DNA of 64,000 nt from NCBI RefSeq assembly GCF_009725235.1, contig NZ_WJFC01000050.1:6797-70796 (forward strand), read 5' to 3'. This DNA comes from Scytonema sp. UIC 10036. GTDB lineage: Bacteria > Cyanobacteriota > Cyanobacteriia > Cyanobacteriales > Nostocaceae. Of this stretch, positions 45,299 to 55,289 are shown piece after piece; position 1 is the first letter of the stretch; each line of letters begins with the position of its first letter. The notes beneath the pieces were generated by a model, which worked only from the letters and a program-made list of their open reading frames with translations, was not told the DNA's origin and did not search any database. Position numbers and translations under genes: made by a program.

Positions 45299-45886
45299 TT
45301 ATTTCACCGGATAATAAAGTTTGTCCTTCTCCTCATACCGCCACCCCACGCTGTTAGTATCGCGAGATCTGGACCACGATAAAAAATCCTTTGAATTGAG
45401 ACTTTCGCGTTGGTTGCGTAGGGTGGCGACAGTCACGGCAAGTCTTTTGGCAAGATTTTCTTCTAGCATGGGTTGCAGTTCTAAACTGGGTTGAGTGTAG
45501 TACGAGTAACCGGACGCTCTGCGACCCTTATAACTTCCTGGGTTGCTTTGCATCTGCACTAAGGCAGATTCAATAATTGACAGTCGGTTGGCAAGTTCTT
45601 TCATCTGTTGTTCCAATTGGTTGAGGCGTTCGTAACTAAGAGTTTCTGTACTGCTGTCTGCACGATTTTCTCTACTGTTCGCCAATCTCTTGAGTTCTGC
45701 TTCCATCATCTGCAGACGGTTATCTATACCACTATCCGTACTGGGAGCCAAATCCAAAACGTGTTCTAACCCCTGAATGACCAAATCGGTTGCTGTGGTG
45801 TCGAGCGAGCGAGCTTTTTCTCTAAGGACTTTGGTTAGTGTTTTGGGTAATTTAAAGTTAATGGACTCGCGTTCAATTCTTGCCAT
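45299..45886 (-). CDS. Ribbon-helix-helix-like plasmid protein, 195 aa
   Basis: The start is most likely the ATG at 45886 (MARIERESINFKLPK); the longer frame has an odd, low-quality N-terminus. Residues 1-45 look like an RHH/CopG-type DNA-binding unit: a strand (INFKLPKTL) followed by two helices (VLREKARSLDTTATDLVIQG). A coiled coil follows (about 55-120), which should give dimers. The C-terminal 50 residues (LAKRLAVTVATLRNQRE ... WRYEEKDKLYYPV) resemble a second DNA-binding helix pair. Direct gtaccag repeats just upstream suggest autoregulation. Similar proteins occur on cyanobacterial plasmids; a role in partition or copy control is possible. Confidence 0.6.
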   Translation of the reverse strand: MARIERESINFKLPKTLTKVLREKARSLDTTATDLVIQGLEHVLDLAPSTDSGIDNRLQMMEAELKRLANSRENRADSSTETLSYERLNQLEQQMKELANRLSIIESALVQMQSNPGSYKGRRASGYSYYTQPSLELQPMLEENLAKRLAVTVATLRNQRESLNSKDFLSWSRSRDTNSVGWRYEEKDKLYYPVK

Positions 45887-45890
45887 GTCT

Positions 45891-45926
45891 GTACCAGTTT
45901 GTGTACCAGGTGTAGATAGTGTACAG
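45891..45926 (-). promoter_or_regulatory. Direct repeats, candidate operator of the RHH gene
   Basis: gtaccag occurs at 45891-45897 and 45903-45909, 12 bp apart, followed by gtacag at 45921-45926. They lie immediately upstream of the chosen start at 45886. RHH repressors typically bind such closely spaced short repeats. Confidence 0.45.
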
Positions 45927-46625
45927 CTTTTTGGTGGGGCGTAGTAGCAGCGTGAACCGTTGTCGGTGTGGGTTCGCACATTTATACGTACTTGGTAATT
46001 TCCATTATTTGATGTAATCAACGTAGTATAAGCTGGTTATATACTTCGTTATATATTACATATCCAGTACAAGTCTTCAACGTATCAATAAGCGCAACCA
46101 GATTCAGGCATTGAGTCCTAATTGAGTCCTAGATAAGTTTTTCTAACTTTGTAGACAGTGTTTACAGCGTGAGGTTCAGGCTATATAAGCTTTTTGGTGA
46201 TTTATATGTTTTCACGTACATATAAATGCGCGAACCCACATTCTTGCGTTAGGAATTTTTCAATAAGTCCGCGAACCGACAACCGAATGGGCGATACGGC
46301 GGGGCGGGGCGAAAACCCATCGCACAAGTACCATTGTATTTTAGTTCTGGGGGAAACTGATTGACCCACAATGTAAACATCAATTTCAATACTGCCAAGA
46401 CGATAAACTTGTTAGTTAGCAAGATTGGTTTTTAGGGTTTTTACAAGATTCTGAAATCTTTTGACAGTTTCTTTGTCTTCTTCAGAATGCCTTGGACATT
46501 CTCATGTAGAATAAGACCGAGTAAAGCAATTTTCACAGAAGACGCGGAGCACTTGCACTTGTTTTCAAGTGCGAGCAAACGCTTGAATTTTGCAGTCTAA
46601 AATTTCTGGTCAACAAGGGAAGATT
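45927..46625. other. Gap between divergent genes
   Basis: About 700 bp with no gene. A GC-rich patch near 46285-46320 (ggcggggcggggcgaaaac) stands out. Promoters of both neighbours should be here. Confidence 0.5.
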
Positions 46626-47606
46626 ATGATCGCTGATAAACTCAACGACGATTTGAAGAATAAAATTATTAGCAACTTAAATGATGCTGTCAAAAATACC
46701 ATTGAGAATGCCAGTGTTTTACTAAGAGGTGATGTTTTTACAGGCTCTGGTGTCATTTTATTCAAAAATCCTGAAAAAAAGAAATTTTATGTTTTGACGG
46801 CAAAGCATAATTTACTGGTCGCAGGTAAACAAGTTCATCAAAAAATCGGCACTCCTGCAACTTGGAATCCACAAGTAAACGAGCAGAATACTCTCACACT
46901 AATAGAATATTTTAAAAGTCAGATTGAAATATTTTATAAGGGAGCTAATTTGAACTCAAAAGCTCCTGACAAAGAAGCACAACCTGTCAATGCACAAAAG
47001 AAGATTGAGGCGATTAAGCTAATTGGGGATTGGGATTATGATATTTGTCAATTAGAAATAACATACACCGACGAAACCGCACCAAGAGGAGCTTTATTTG
47101 GCTCTAATGATTCTATTCAATTGAAAGAATCGGTGAAGGAGCAACAGAATTTTATCTTAACGCTACCAAATTACATTAATAGCAAGGAACGAGTGAACGG
47201 GATAGGAAAATATCAGTTTCTACAAACTGGCTACGGAGTACCTAGTTCAACTACTAACAGAGACAACTATGTAGGAACGCTAAATGACTTCAAAATTAAA
47301 GCTGTAGAATTTAATGCTTATCAAACCAGAAATGTGTATGACGAGACTGTGGCTCAGTATAAAGATGTCTTTAATTTAAAGTCGAATCAAAACTGTACTA
47401 CACTACCTGGGGATTCTGGTGGACCATTATTTGGTGTTGTATTAGGTGAAGAAAAGTTTTTTTTGTATTTACTAGGGTTGACATTAGGCTCAGACTATTT
47501 TGTTAATAAGCAGGATGAGCCAGCTACATTAAAAGACGATCCTGATGGCAAATACAATAACGGTGCAACATCCCTATCCGAGTATTACCAAATTTTGACA
47601 AAATAG
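46626..47606 (+). CDS. Trypsin-like serine protease, cytoplasmic
   Basis: The ATG at 46626 has aaggga upstream and is preferred over the TTG at 46590. In the 326-residue product the catalytic triad is clear: His61 in LTAKHN, Asp139 in DYDICQLEI and Ser264 in LPGDSGGPLFG. This is the chymotrypsin-like fold, with an insertion between strands (about 80-130) rich in Asn and Lys. There is no signal peptide, so the enzyme stays in the cytoplasm, unlike most bacterial HtrA/Deg proteases, and no PDZ domain is attached. Cytosolic trypsin-like proteases are often effectors in bacterial conflict systems; no partner NTPase is adjacent here. Target and activation are unknown. Confidence 0.85.
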   Translation: MIADKLNDDLKNKIISNLNDAVKNTIENASVLLRGDVFTGSGVILFKNPEKKKFYVLTAKHNLLVAGKQVHQKIGTPATWNPQVNEQNTLTLIEYFKSQIEIFYKGANLNSKAPDKEAQPVNAQKKIEAIKLIGDWDYDICQLEITYTDETAPRGALFGSNDSIQLKESVKEQQNFILTLPNYINSKERVNGIGKYQFLQTGYGVPSSTTNRDNYVGTLNDFKIKAVEFNAYQTRNVYDETVAQYKDVFNLKSNQNCTTLPGDSGGPLFGVVLGEEKFFLYLLGLTLGSDYFVNKQDEPATLKDDPDGKYNNGATSLSEYYQILTK

Positions 47607-47777
47607 AGGGTTTCTCTTGTTAGTAATAAAAATAAAATGCTTGTATTTACTTAATTGGTTAGCGGTCGCGCATTGGAAGTAAGGTTGTGGGAGAGCATCC
47701 CAATTTGACACATTGCCCTCAAAAGTCCCAAAAATTGCCAAGCCAAAACCAAAGCCAACTAGCACTTGTACTTTCAT
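47574..47777 (-). CDS. Possible small protein, 67 aa, overlapping the protease 3' end
   Basis: The ATG at 47777 has an excellent ribosome-binding site (aggggag), and the first 20 residues (MKVQVLVGFGFGLAIFGTF) resemble a signal or membrane segment. The rest has no coding character, and the end overlaps the convergent protease gene by 33 bp. It may be a real short gene or the front of a decayed one. Confidence 0.35.
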   Translation of the reverse strand: MKVQVLVGFGFGLAIFGTFEGNVSNWDALPQPYFQCATANQLSKYKHFIFITNKRNPLFCQNLVILG

Positions 47778-47815
47778 TATTCTCCCCTAATTTATAAAAA
47801 TTCAATCTAACCCCA

Positions 47816-48038
47816 CTAACTATGCTCAAAACGCTTCTTAAGCTTTGCAGTTTCAAGTGTTGGGCGAAATAACAGTGCAATTCCATCTTTTTGAAATGAG
47901 ATAATATCTTTGCGGGCTTCTATAGCAGATGCAACGCCTTGTTGTGAAGCCCCTAACAGTCTTAATACTATCTGCTAGAACTTTTACTTTCTTGCCGTTT
48001 TCAGTTTCAACTGTTAATGGAAGTGCATCTTGAATCAT
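47816..48038 (-). pseudogene. Frameshifted small gene
   Basis: The frame starts well (MIQDALPLTVETENGKKVKV) but turns nonsensical after ADSIKT. The next frame continues in a protein-like manner: LGASQQGVASAIEARKDIIS ... LETAKLKKRFEHS, stop at 47816. One extra base near 47957 explains this. The reconstructed protein is about 74 residues, soluble and basic at the end. I do not recognise it. Confidence 0.5.
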
Positions 48039-48848
48039 TCCAGCCAGAAGTTTTTTGGTGCAAGATGTTAAATCCCAAACCTAAAGGCTTAAGAGGTAGA
48101 CCATATCATCAAATGTCGCACCGCAATTATGTGCCTTTTGATACCGCTTTGTGAATGCGATAGCTTCGCTCCTGCCCTCTGGGCAGATCGCTGTCTTTAT
48201 TATGTGTTCCCAAAAATAAAGGTATAAGCAGATATTATCAGTGAGATGTCAGACTCAAGCCTTTGATAACTGAACTTGTATAGATAATGTCATTAATTTA
48301 TTCTGTAAGATTACTAATACACTTTAAGTAGTTCATATGACTTAAATCACTCATCTTGAATGACGCGATCGCTGACAAAAAGATCGACATCAACCTCAGT
48401 CGCAACTTGAACTTTCAAAAATGTAATAAATGATACACAGTAAGTGACCATTGGTTGCAATCGGTGGGGGAGACAAAGAAATAGTTCATTTACTGCCACT
48501 CCTCCGTGGAGGAGTGCCAAAAAGTCCTACTGAATCGTTGATGAGTGATTCTATACTGGCTGATTGGGTAACAAGAACCAATGAAATAGGAACAACACAA
48601 AGTAGAGAACAATGGGCGATCGCATATCCGATGAGAAGCGCGATCTGATTTACAAACGTCAATCAGTTTCAACAAGGGTACGACGAAGCTTCAAGGCTTC
48701 AGTATATTAAGGAATGTTTCGGCAACAGTATCCTTAAGGTAAAGGATGGGGAAGCAAGTCTTGCTGCGATCGCTATTTGGGCTAATGCGGGGTTTAAAAG
48801 TTGGAACTATTATAATTGAGAAATAATTTAAGTACTCTTGATTCAGTC
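48039..48848. other. Gap with decayed small frames
   Basis: A plus-strand stretch (about 48650-48820) reads YDEASRLQYIKECFGNSILK and ends SWNYYN without a start. A frame just before it begins MGDRISDEKRDLIYKRQ. Together they look like a frameshifted small gene. A short palindromic repeat lies near 48160-48190. Nothing else is supported. Confidence 0.4.
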
Positions 48849-49082
48849 ATGGTACAACAACCCAGACGGGACGAACCGCTTTATTGCTGCATAGTTCCCG
48901 TTGAAAGCATTACGGGAAACCTTGAGGAAGAACTAACCACTTTTGGTAAGTCAGAGGATGCAGCTCGATGCCAAGCTCAACAAATGCTCTTCTTAAACTA
49001 TAAGTGTAATGAAGAACAAATCCAACAATTAATGGAACAAGCCAGAAGTGAGTACGTGTCTCCTTGGTGCTCCCCTAACTAA
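48849..49082 (+). CDS. Hypothetical protein, 77 aa
   Basis: The frame from the ATG at 48849 (MVQQPRRDEPLYCCIVPVES) encodes a small Gln/Cys-containing protein with a helical C-terminal half (EEQIQQLMEQARSEYV). It has no membrane segment or recognised domain. Start-codon context is weak. It directly follows the decayed frames at 48650-48820. Confidence 0.45.
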   Translation: MVQQPRRDEPLYCCIVPVESITGNLEEELTTFGKSEDAARCQAQQMLFLNYKCNEEQIQQLMEQARSEYVSPWCSPN

Positions 49083-49727
49083 TAGGAACACTGCAATTTG
49101 ATTGGTATGTTGATAGTCCGTGCGATTGAAATGCATATGTCAGGATCGGAGCGCACTGCCTCTTCAAACGCGGTCAGTGAAAAATTTAAACCAGTTGCCG
49201 TGTTATTTTCTCTACTGTATCGCCTAGGCGCGAGCGCGAAGCTTATCACCCATTAAATGCTCTTAAGTTGAGCTTACACTGACAGTGGATTTCATCTGGC
49301 TAACCAGGGAGCAACCACACGTGATATTTAAGATTATTTAGAGTATACCAAGCTCAATCCCAATCGATTTAAAGCTTTTCAGTAGGGATTGACAATAGTG
49401 CTGAATTATGGTAATGGTTCTATGAAAAGGCAGAGTTTTAAGTATTCCGATAATTTTTTTCAGAAATCAGCCTTTTGCTCTTTGTAGAACTTTATGGACA
49501 ATCATTCTACTACTTGAAAGGTTTCAATGAATCCAGTATTGCTCGGGAATCTTTTATACCGATTCTCTAGAGATTTACAAAAAAGCTAGGAAAATAGGAA
49601 AAGAGATAATAAAAGCTAAAACTTTTAACTCTTTTCAACTATCGGTTGACCAGAAATTATTTAAACCTAATTTACTTTCAATTCACTAAAGTTACCATAT
49701 AAAAGTCGAGGCATGGGGTAAATAAAA
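49083..49727. other. Gap without gene
   Basis: About 640 bp in which I find no convincing frame, RNA gene or repeat. Confidence 0.5.
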
Positions 49728-50006
49728 ATGGGACTATTTGATTGGTTTAGGAAAGATAAATCCGAGAAAAAGCCTAATGAGGAAATAGAGTTTACGGTAG
49801 GTGGCTCTAACTACGAAGAAAGAATCGGACCTTTTGGGGAACGTATCGTTAAGGGTGAATTTCAACGCGTTAAATATAAAGGAACTAGCGAAGAAATTAA
49901 GCAGATTATAGGCGGAGGTGGTCAACCAAGGAACAACATACTCATAAATCGTAGCAACGAACCTCGACGCCTACGCTCTGCATCAGCCGATGACGATGAG
50001 CTTTAG
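49728..50006 (+). CDS. Hypothetical protein, 92 aa
   Basis: The product starts MGLFDWFRKDKSEKKPN, a beginning seen in several small cyanobacterial proteins with an amphipathic N-terminal helix. A strand-rich centre follows (IEFTVGGSNYEERIGPFGER) and then a basic and finally acidic tail. There is no known function. It is convergent with the recD2 gene, with only 15 bp between the stops. Confidence 0.55.
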   Translation: MGLFDWFRKDKSEKKPNEEIEFTVGGSNYEERIGPFGERIVKGEFQRVKYKGTSEEIKQIIGGGGQPRNNILINRSNEPRRLRSASADDDEL

Positions 50007-50021
50007 CTCTGAGTATTGCGG

Positions 50022-52299
50022 TTAGTGTTTTGGAAAGCTTGAAAACGCCCGCACCAACCGTTGATGCAACTGAGTATAGCGCTGTTGCTTTTCAGTAGAA
50101 CGCAAAGCCAAACCGATCGCTTTCTTAGAACCAATGACGATCGCTAACTTCTTCGCCCGCGTCAATCCTGTATAAAACAAATTGCGTGTAAGCATGACAT
50201 AGTGCTGCATATACAGGGGCAGAATCACCACTGAATACTCAGAGCCTTGACTTTTATGCACTGAAACACTCCACGCAAGAGTTATCTCATTCAAGTCAGC
50301 ATAATCGTAAATAACATCACGCTCTAAGTACCGCACTGTCACTTCTTGTTCTTCCGTATCGATACTGGTAATAAAACCGACATCACCGTTGAAGACTTCG
50401 CGATTGTAATCGTTGGTTTGCTGGATGACTCTGTCGCCCACTCGCAGTGTCATTCCACCTCTCGTTATTTCAACTTTGTCAGGAGCAGGAGGATTTATCA
50501 GCTGCTGCAAGACGCTGTTGAGATTGCGAGTTCCAATAATTCCTCGTGTCATTGGGCATAGGACTTGAACATCGGTAATTGGATTAAACCCAAGTTGAGG
50601 AATCAAACCGTCAATCAGTTCGCAAATAACTTGTATCCCGTGCTCCGGTTCATGTCCGCCGCCATGCCACAAGCAGTCAGAGGTAGGATTGTCGCTCAAC
50701 TCCTCCATTGCCGGGTACTGTCCGCGATTGATTTGATGGGCAGCGGTGATAATGGCACTTTGCTGGGCTTGGCGAAAAACCTGGGTGAGGCGGACAACTG
50801 GGACTTTACCAGAATTAATCAGGTCGGCAAGGACATTGCCCGGTCCTACAGATGGTAACTGGTCGATATCACCCACTAGTAAAAGCTGGGTATCTTCGGA
50901 TAATGCTTGTACGACTGAGTGTGCTAAAAACAAATCCAGCATACTGGCTTCATCAATCACAATCGCTTTCTGGGGCAACGGATTATTACTGTCTCGTTTA
51001 AAGCCCATTGTCTTGGGGTCAAATTCCAACAGACGGTGTATGGTTTTCGCCTCCAGCCCGGTCATCTCATTTAATCTTTGTGCGGCGCGGCCCGTTGGTG
51101 CAGCTAAGGCAATAGACTTCCCCATCGCTTTCCACAAACTCACAATGGTGCCAACCGTAAACGACTTGCCCGTGCCCGGTCCACCTGTTAGGATAGTGAC
51201 TCTAGAGTAAGCTGCCATCTCTACGGCTTGTTGCTGCTGCCCGGAGAGTTGGATTTTGCGAGATGCCGTATAGCGAAGTCCCCAAGCACGGACGCGAGGA
51301 ATGTCGGGGTTGATTGGGAGAACCAGGCGCTTTTGTAACAACTGTGCCAGGTTTTGTTCTGTATAGAAAAAGCTGGGTTTGTAGCAATATAATGTTGTTT
51401 TATCTTCACTCTTTTCCCGAATCAATTCATCAGCAAGTGCCATCTTCTGCAAGATTTGCGTAAACGCTGACTCTGGGGGTTGGTGGTCATCGGTCGTGAG
51501 GAGAGCGATCGCACTTTCTACAAGTTCCGGTTGTGGCAAATAACAGTGTCCGTCCTCGGCTGCTTCACCCAGTACGTGAGTTATGCCAGCACGGTATCTA
51601 AATTCTGAGTCTAAGGGAACGCCTAGCGATCGAGCAATTTTATCAGCTGTGATAAAGCCAATCCCGTAGATATCAGCGGCTAACTGGTATGGATTTTGCG
51701 TGACTGTTGCGTTCACGTAGTGGCGGCTTCCGCATCGCTCCATCTCCGTACTGCTTGAAAATTTTGACAGCGTAGGTGGTAGAAACACCGTGTCCCTGTA
51801 GAAAAACCATGACTTCTTTAATGGATTTCTGTGCTTCCCAGGCACGCTGAATCATGGTGATGCGCTTTTTGGCAATGCCTTTTACTTCGGTGAGGCGATG
51901 GATTTGGTGTTCGATAATGTCGAGAGTTTCTAACCCGAAGTGAGTGACAATGCGTCTGGCAGTCACAGGACCAACACCTTTAATGAGACCGCTACCCAAA
52001 TACTTTTCCATTCCCGTAAGAGTCGCGGGCTTAGTTTCTTTATATTGAGTCACCTGAAACTGAGCGCCATACTGTGGGTGGTCGCGCCAAAAGCCAGTCA
52101 GTTGCAGTGTTTGACCCGGTTGAATATCGGCGAAGTTACCAGTAATTGTCGTTAGCTCTGACATCCCACTGCACTTTAATCGCGCCACTGTGTAACCTGA
52201 CTCTTGGGAATAAAAAGTCAGACGCTCCACGACTCCCGTTATTGTTTCGTACTTGGGAGTTGCATTAACTTGTTGTTGGGAGTTGGGTAGGGTGGACAT
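50022..52299 (-). pseudogene. recD2: RecD2-type helicase split by a 25-bp repeat insertion
   Basis: The N-terminal part (52299 to about 51735) has the RecD2 OB-like and helix-hairpin-helix regions (ITGVVERLTFYSQESGYTVA; LGSGLIKGVGPVTARRIV). The helicase part has Walker A ILTGGPGTGKS, AIVIDEASML and the C-terminal VSVHKSQGSEY motif. RecD2 is a 5'-3' DNA helicase of SF1. The two halves are in different frames. Between the codons for YGDGA and TVTQNPYQLA lies a 25-bp block at 51709-51733 found elsewhere in this window. Removing it gives a continuous family-like protein of about 750 residues. As it stands the gene makes a 208-aa N-terminal fragment, and only a restart could make the helicase part (607-aa frame from 51845). 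Probably inactive. Confidence 0.85.
51709..51738 (-). repeat. Dispersed repeat that interrupts recD2
   Basis: Reads gcgatgcggaagccgccact plus acgtgaacgc on the minus strand. It is identical over 30 bp to 31945-31974 in the other orientation. Its outer 5 bp may be original recD2 sequence; 25 bp are inserted. Confidence 0.85.
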
Positions 52300-52462
52300 T
52301 GATTTTTGAGCAAGGAAGTGCGATCGCTGTTTTTACACAGTAATTATGTACTATATAAGATTTTGAGATAAACTGCTATTAAAATCAACACTTGAAAGTT
52401 GTAGCAGAATTTTCGTTAATCTTATTTATATTCCAACAATTATTATATTTTCTTGTTTGCAA

Positions 52463-52690
52463 ATGCCAAAGTCTAAATTTTTTGAAGAAACATACCCAAA
52501 CCTGTGCCGATTTGTTGAAGAAATTGGTTGGATTGAAATTGGGGAAAGCGAGCAGATTGATTCATTCGTTAGAGCTTACGATTTCGGCGGTACCGTGTAT
52601 GAAGGTAAGGCAAGCTACCCGAATATGGAAGCAGCTTTGCAAGATTTAGATGCACATATCAAAGAATATATGGACGAAAACGGTATTTAA
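52463..52690 (+). CDS. Small acidic protein, 75 aa
   Basis: The frame begins MPKSKFFEETYPNLCRFVEE and encodes a compact acidic protein ending IKEYMDENGI. The segment RAYDFGGTVYEGKASYPNME looks like a small alpha/beta fold. No family with a known role is recognised. It lies 28 bp upstream of the 52719 gene on the same strand, so the two are probably one unit. Confidence 0.6.
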   Translation: MPKSKFFEETYPNLCRFVEEIGWIEIGESEQIDSFVRAYDFGGTVYEGKASYPNMEAALQDLDAHIKEYMDENGI

Positions 52691-52718
52691 AAAAGAAAAG
52701 TGAATTGAGAGGTTCATC

Positions 52719-53357
52719 GTGCCACAAAAAGGTCAAGCCGCAATTGCTAACAAAATTAAAAAGTGGGTTGAAGCAGCAAATGAACTAAGCGACAACTATA
52801 CTGGGATTGCCCTACCCATTACCCGACTGACCAGTATCAAAAGTTTGTGTCGAGATGCGATCGCTGCTCAGAAGTTCGCTCTTTATATGTCTAAGTTGGT
52901 TTTACAGCAAGCGAGAAATGCAGAGTGTCCGGATAATACCACTCCAGATGAATGGGAGGTTCATAAAGATATAATAAACCGTGCTGTAGCTCAGATGGAA
53001 AGCTTTCTCGAACACCCCATTCCTGACAACAGCAAATTACTGTGGAATCTTTATCGGCAAATTGAGGAGTTGCAAGGAGACAATTACCGTAGAATTCATG
53101 GGACAACCATACATTTTGTGAAAAGCGGTTATTTACTCAAATTAAATTATGCAATTTGTTGTTTCATTAAACCAGAGTTTGACTATTACGCTTACAAATT
53201 AGCAAGAGAATATACGGAATGCTACGCTCCTAGATACGGCACGGGTTTGACACCTGAATCGGTACCCATGCTATTAGTAGTTGCTGAGTTTTGGTGTCAG
53301 TATTATTTTGAGGAATCTTTACAAGATAAGTTTCCCCAATTGATGTCAGATGAGTAG
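52719..53357 (+). CDS. Hypothetical protein, 212 aa
   Basis: The start is a GTG with gagagg upstream. The product is soluble and mostly helical (PQKGQAAIANKIKKWVEAAN; REYTECYAPRYGTGLTPESV). No domain is recognised. It follows the 75-aa gene closely, so a two-gene unit (small acidic protein plus larger helical protein) is likely. Toxin-antitoxin and immunity pairs have this size pattern, but nothing more specific supports it. Confidence 0.6.
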   Translation: MPQKGQAAIANKIKKWVEAANELSDNYTGIALPITRLTSIKSLCRDAIAAQKFALYMSKLVLQQARNAECPDNTTPDEWEVHKDIINRAVAQMESFLEHPIPDNSKLLWNLYRQIEELQGDNYRRIHGTTIHFVKSGYLLKLNYAICCFIKPEFDYYAYKLAREYTECYAPRYGTGLTPESVPMLLVVAEFWCQYYFEESLQDKFPQLMSDE

Positions 53358-53789
53358 ACATACGTTATCCATCATAAGTATAAGATGATCTGTGTTTAAA
53401 GAGACTTACTCAACTTATGCTATCGATTCTTTTGAGCATTTGTGAAGGCGATAAGCGCTCTTTCAGCTTGCGCCTTCATGCGATAAACGGAGTTTAACGG
53501 AGTACAGCCGTATCGCACTCCAACGCTTGCCTGACGAATTCAATTGAAAAGCTTCAGGCAAGCGTTTGAATGTTTATTCTCTCTCAAACTGCTGTTTCAA
53601 CTTTCCCCTGCTGTATCCATGCATTAGCAGCAATTTCTAAATGTTCTTTGAAGCTTACCATTGTTGTCACACTCATTTCGTACTGAATTTTATAATAAAG
53701 GAAATTTCAAGTGATTAAAGCCAAAGTGTGACTGCGATCTAAACGATAATTTTAATGCCCATAACTTAAGAATTTTAAAAACATCGCTG
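53358..53789. other. Gap with palindromic repeat
   Basis: Around 53447-53545 there is a structured repeat region (gcgataagcgctctttcagc; cggagtttaacggagtac). A 30-codon minus-strand frame near 53589-53681 (MSVTTMVSFKEHLEIAANAW) may be a gene remnant. No complete gene is seen. Confidence 0.45.
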
Positions 53790-54000
53790 CTTGCTAGAAT
53801 ATTTCCGGGTTCGGGAACTGTGGGCAATCAAGCTTGGGACAGGAAAATGCAGGTGAAATTTTTATCGCTGTTCGCAACACCTTGGAAGTCAATGATGGTG
53901 TGATTGTCAATAGCTCCATCCAATCGAGAGGAGGTGTCATAAATATCACTGCTAAAGACATCCGCCTTCGCGGCGACAGCAATATCTCCCTAGCAAACAA
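53790..54000 (+). pseudogene. Fragment of a filamentous-haemagglutinin-type adhesin
   Basis: The plus-strand frame reads GEIFIAVRNTLEVNDGVIVN, SIQSRGGVINITAKDIRLRG and DSNISLAN. These are the beta-helix repeats of two-partner-secretion adhesins common in cyanobacteria. Only about 65 residues remain, without the secretion domain. The fragment joins directly to the upstream side of the AIPR gene. Confidence 0.6.
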
Positions 54001-54059
54001 GTGCATGGGACCTTTATCCATTACAATCTACAGGAAATCAACTCCAAAATATCCGCAAT

Positions 54060-55289
54060 ATGCCCAAAACATTCATTATTAAAGGAGAATCTATCAGCAA
54101 CCTGCTTTCTCAGGGTAGCCATATATACATAGTAGTGACAGCACGGGTTGAAGATTTCCCCACAGACATACCCCTAACACCAAACGTCAGAGAACCGAAC
54201 AAAAAGTCAAGCACTTATAAAGAAATTTTAAATTCCCTTGTCAGCGAACCAAAAGCGTTCTTCAACCGCAATAACGGGATTAAAATCTCTGCTAAAAAAG
54301 CAACCCAAAGTGCTTCGGGAAAAGAACTACATATCGAAATATTACAAGATTCTGAAGGTTACACTCACTTTGGCGTGTACGATGGTGGACATACTCTAAC
54401 GGCAATCAATGCAGCAAAGAACCTGGGAATTGACCTCAAGGAGGCACGAGTTAAGGTTGAAGTCACTTGCGGGCTGAATGAAGAAGAAGTGGCTGTATGC
54501 GCTCTAGCAGCCAACACAACTTCACCCGTAGACGTGCGTTCTCGAATCAATGCTAGGGGTGAATACGACCATATTAAAAGGTTTATCTCTAAGATAGAGT
54601 CTCTTGAGAATAAAAAGTATAAAATTTCCTATTATCAAAATCAAAGTGGAGTTCCCAGCGATCGCCGTTGCTCTATCAACCACATTTACAAAATGTTAAT
54701 TTGCTTGGACAGAGTGAAATATGATTACAGCAGCAGTGGCAAGTTACAACATCCGACGAGTTTGCAGATACCAAAGGTGCTGAACGCCACAGAACTCGAA
54801 AGAATCAATCGGCTGTTACCACTCCTTCCTCAAGCATTGGAAATTGAGCGCGAACTCTACAAACTCATTGAAAAATACTTAACAAATCCAGGAAATAAAG
54901 GGAACAATGACACGCTAGCATCAATATCAACCAGTGGAAACACAATACTTGCTGACGGTAGTGCTTTTGGGTTTAGAGCACCAGCCGTCCTTTCGTTACC
55001 CGCGATCGCAGCTTATAGGGCATTTTTGGATTCAGACTACAATTGGATATTTCCTTTTGAAGAATTTTCCCCACGATTGTTAAAAAAACTCTGGTCAGAT
55101 AAGTTACTTGTTGCACTGAAAAAGGAAAAAGCTAAAGGAAATAATGCTATTGCAACGACACTGTACAGAAGAGTCCAGTTTTGGAGCGATTTATGCACGA
55201 CTTCTCTAGAAGAAAAGAGTCGAATTTTTGAGGAGAAAACACGTTCCACGAAGAAGTCTTCATCTCCACCAAAATTGACTTTGGTTTAA
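54060..55289 (+). CDS. AIPR-family abortive infection protein
   Basis: The 409-residue protein carries the AIPR signature: a conserved FFNRNNGIKISAKKA block (about 68-82), then GVYDGGHTLTAINAA (about 106-120), the family's DGGHT motif. AIPR proteins are known from phage abortive infection and appear alone or beside restriction systems. The mechanism is unclear. Helical C-terminal regions (about 230-390) end in a basic Ser-rich tail. No restriction-modification gene lies adjacent, so this is a solitary member. The ATG at 54060 overlaps the end of the adhesin fragment; ggaaatcaac upstream is a weak ribosome-binding site. Confidence 0.8.
   Translation: MPKTFIIKGESISNLLSQGSHIYIVVTARVEDFPTDIPLTPNVREPNKKSSTYKEILNSLVSEPKAFFNRNNGIKISAKKATQSASGKELHIEILQDSEGYTHFGVYDGGHTLTAINAAKNLGIDLKEARVKVEVTCGLNEEEVAVCALAANTTSPVDVRSRINARGEYDHIKRFISKIESLENKKYKISYYQNQSGVPSDRRCSINHIYKMLICLDRVKYDYSSSGKLQHPTSLQIPKVLNATELERINRLLPLLPQALEIERELYKLIEKYLTNPGNKGNNDTLASISTSGNTILADGSAFGFRAPAVLSLPAIAAYRAFLDSDYNWIFPFEEFSPRLLKKLWSDKLLVALKKEKAKGNNAIATTLYRRVQFWSDLCTTSLEEKSRIFEEKTRSTKKSSSPPKLTLV

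Noticed and set aside
48451..48648. 65-codon plus-strand frame
   Set aside because: No recognisable pattern, and it overlaps decayed frames that read better in another phase.
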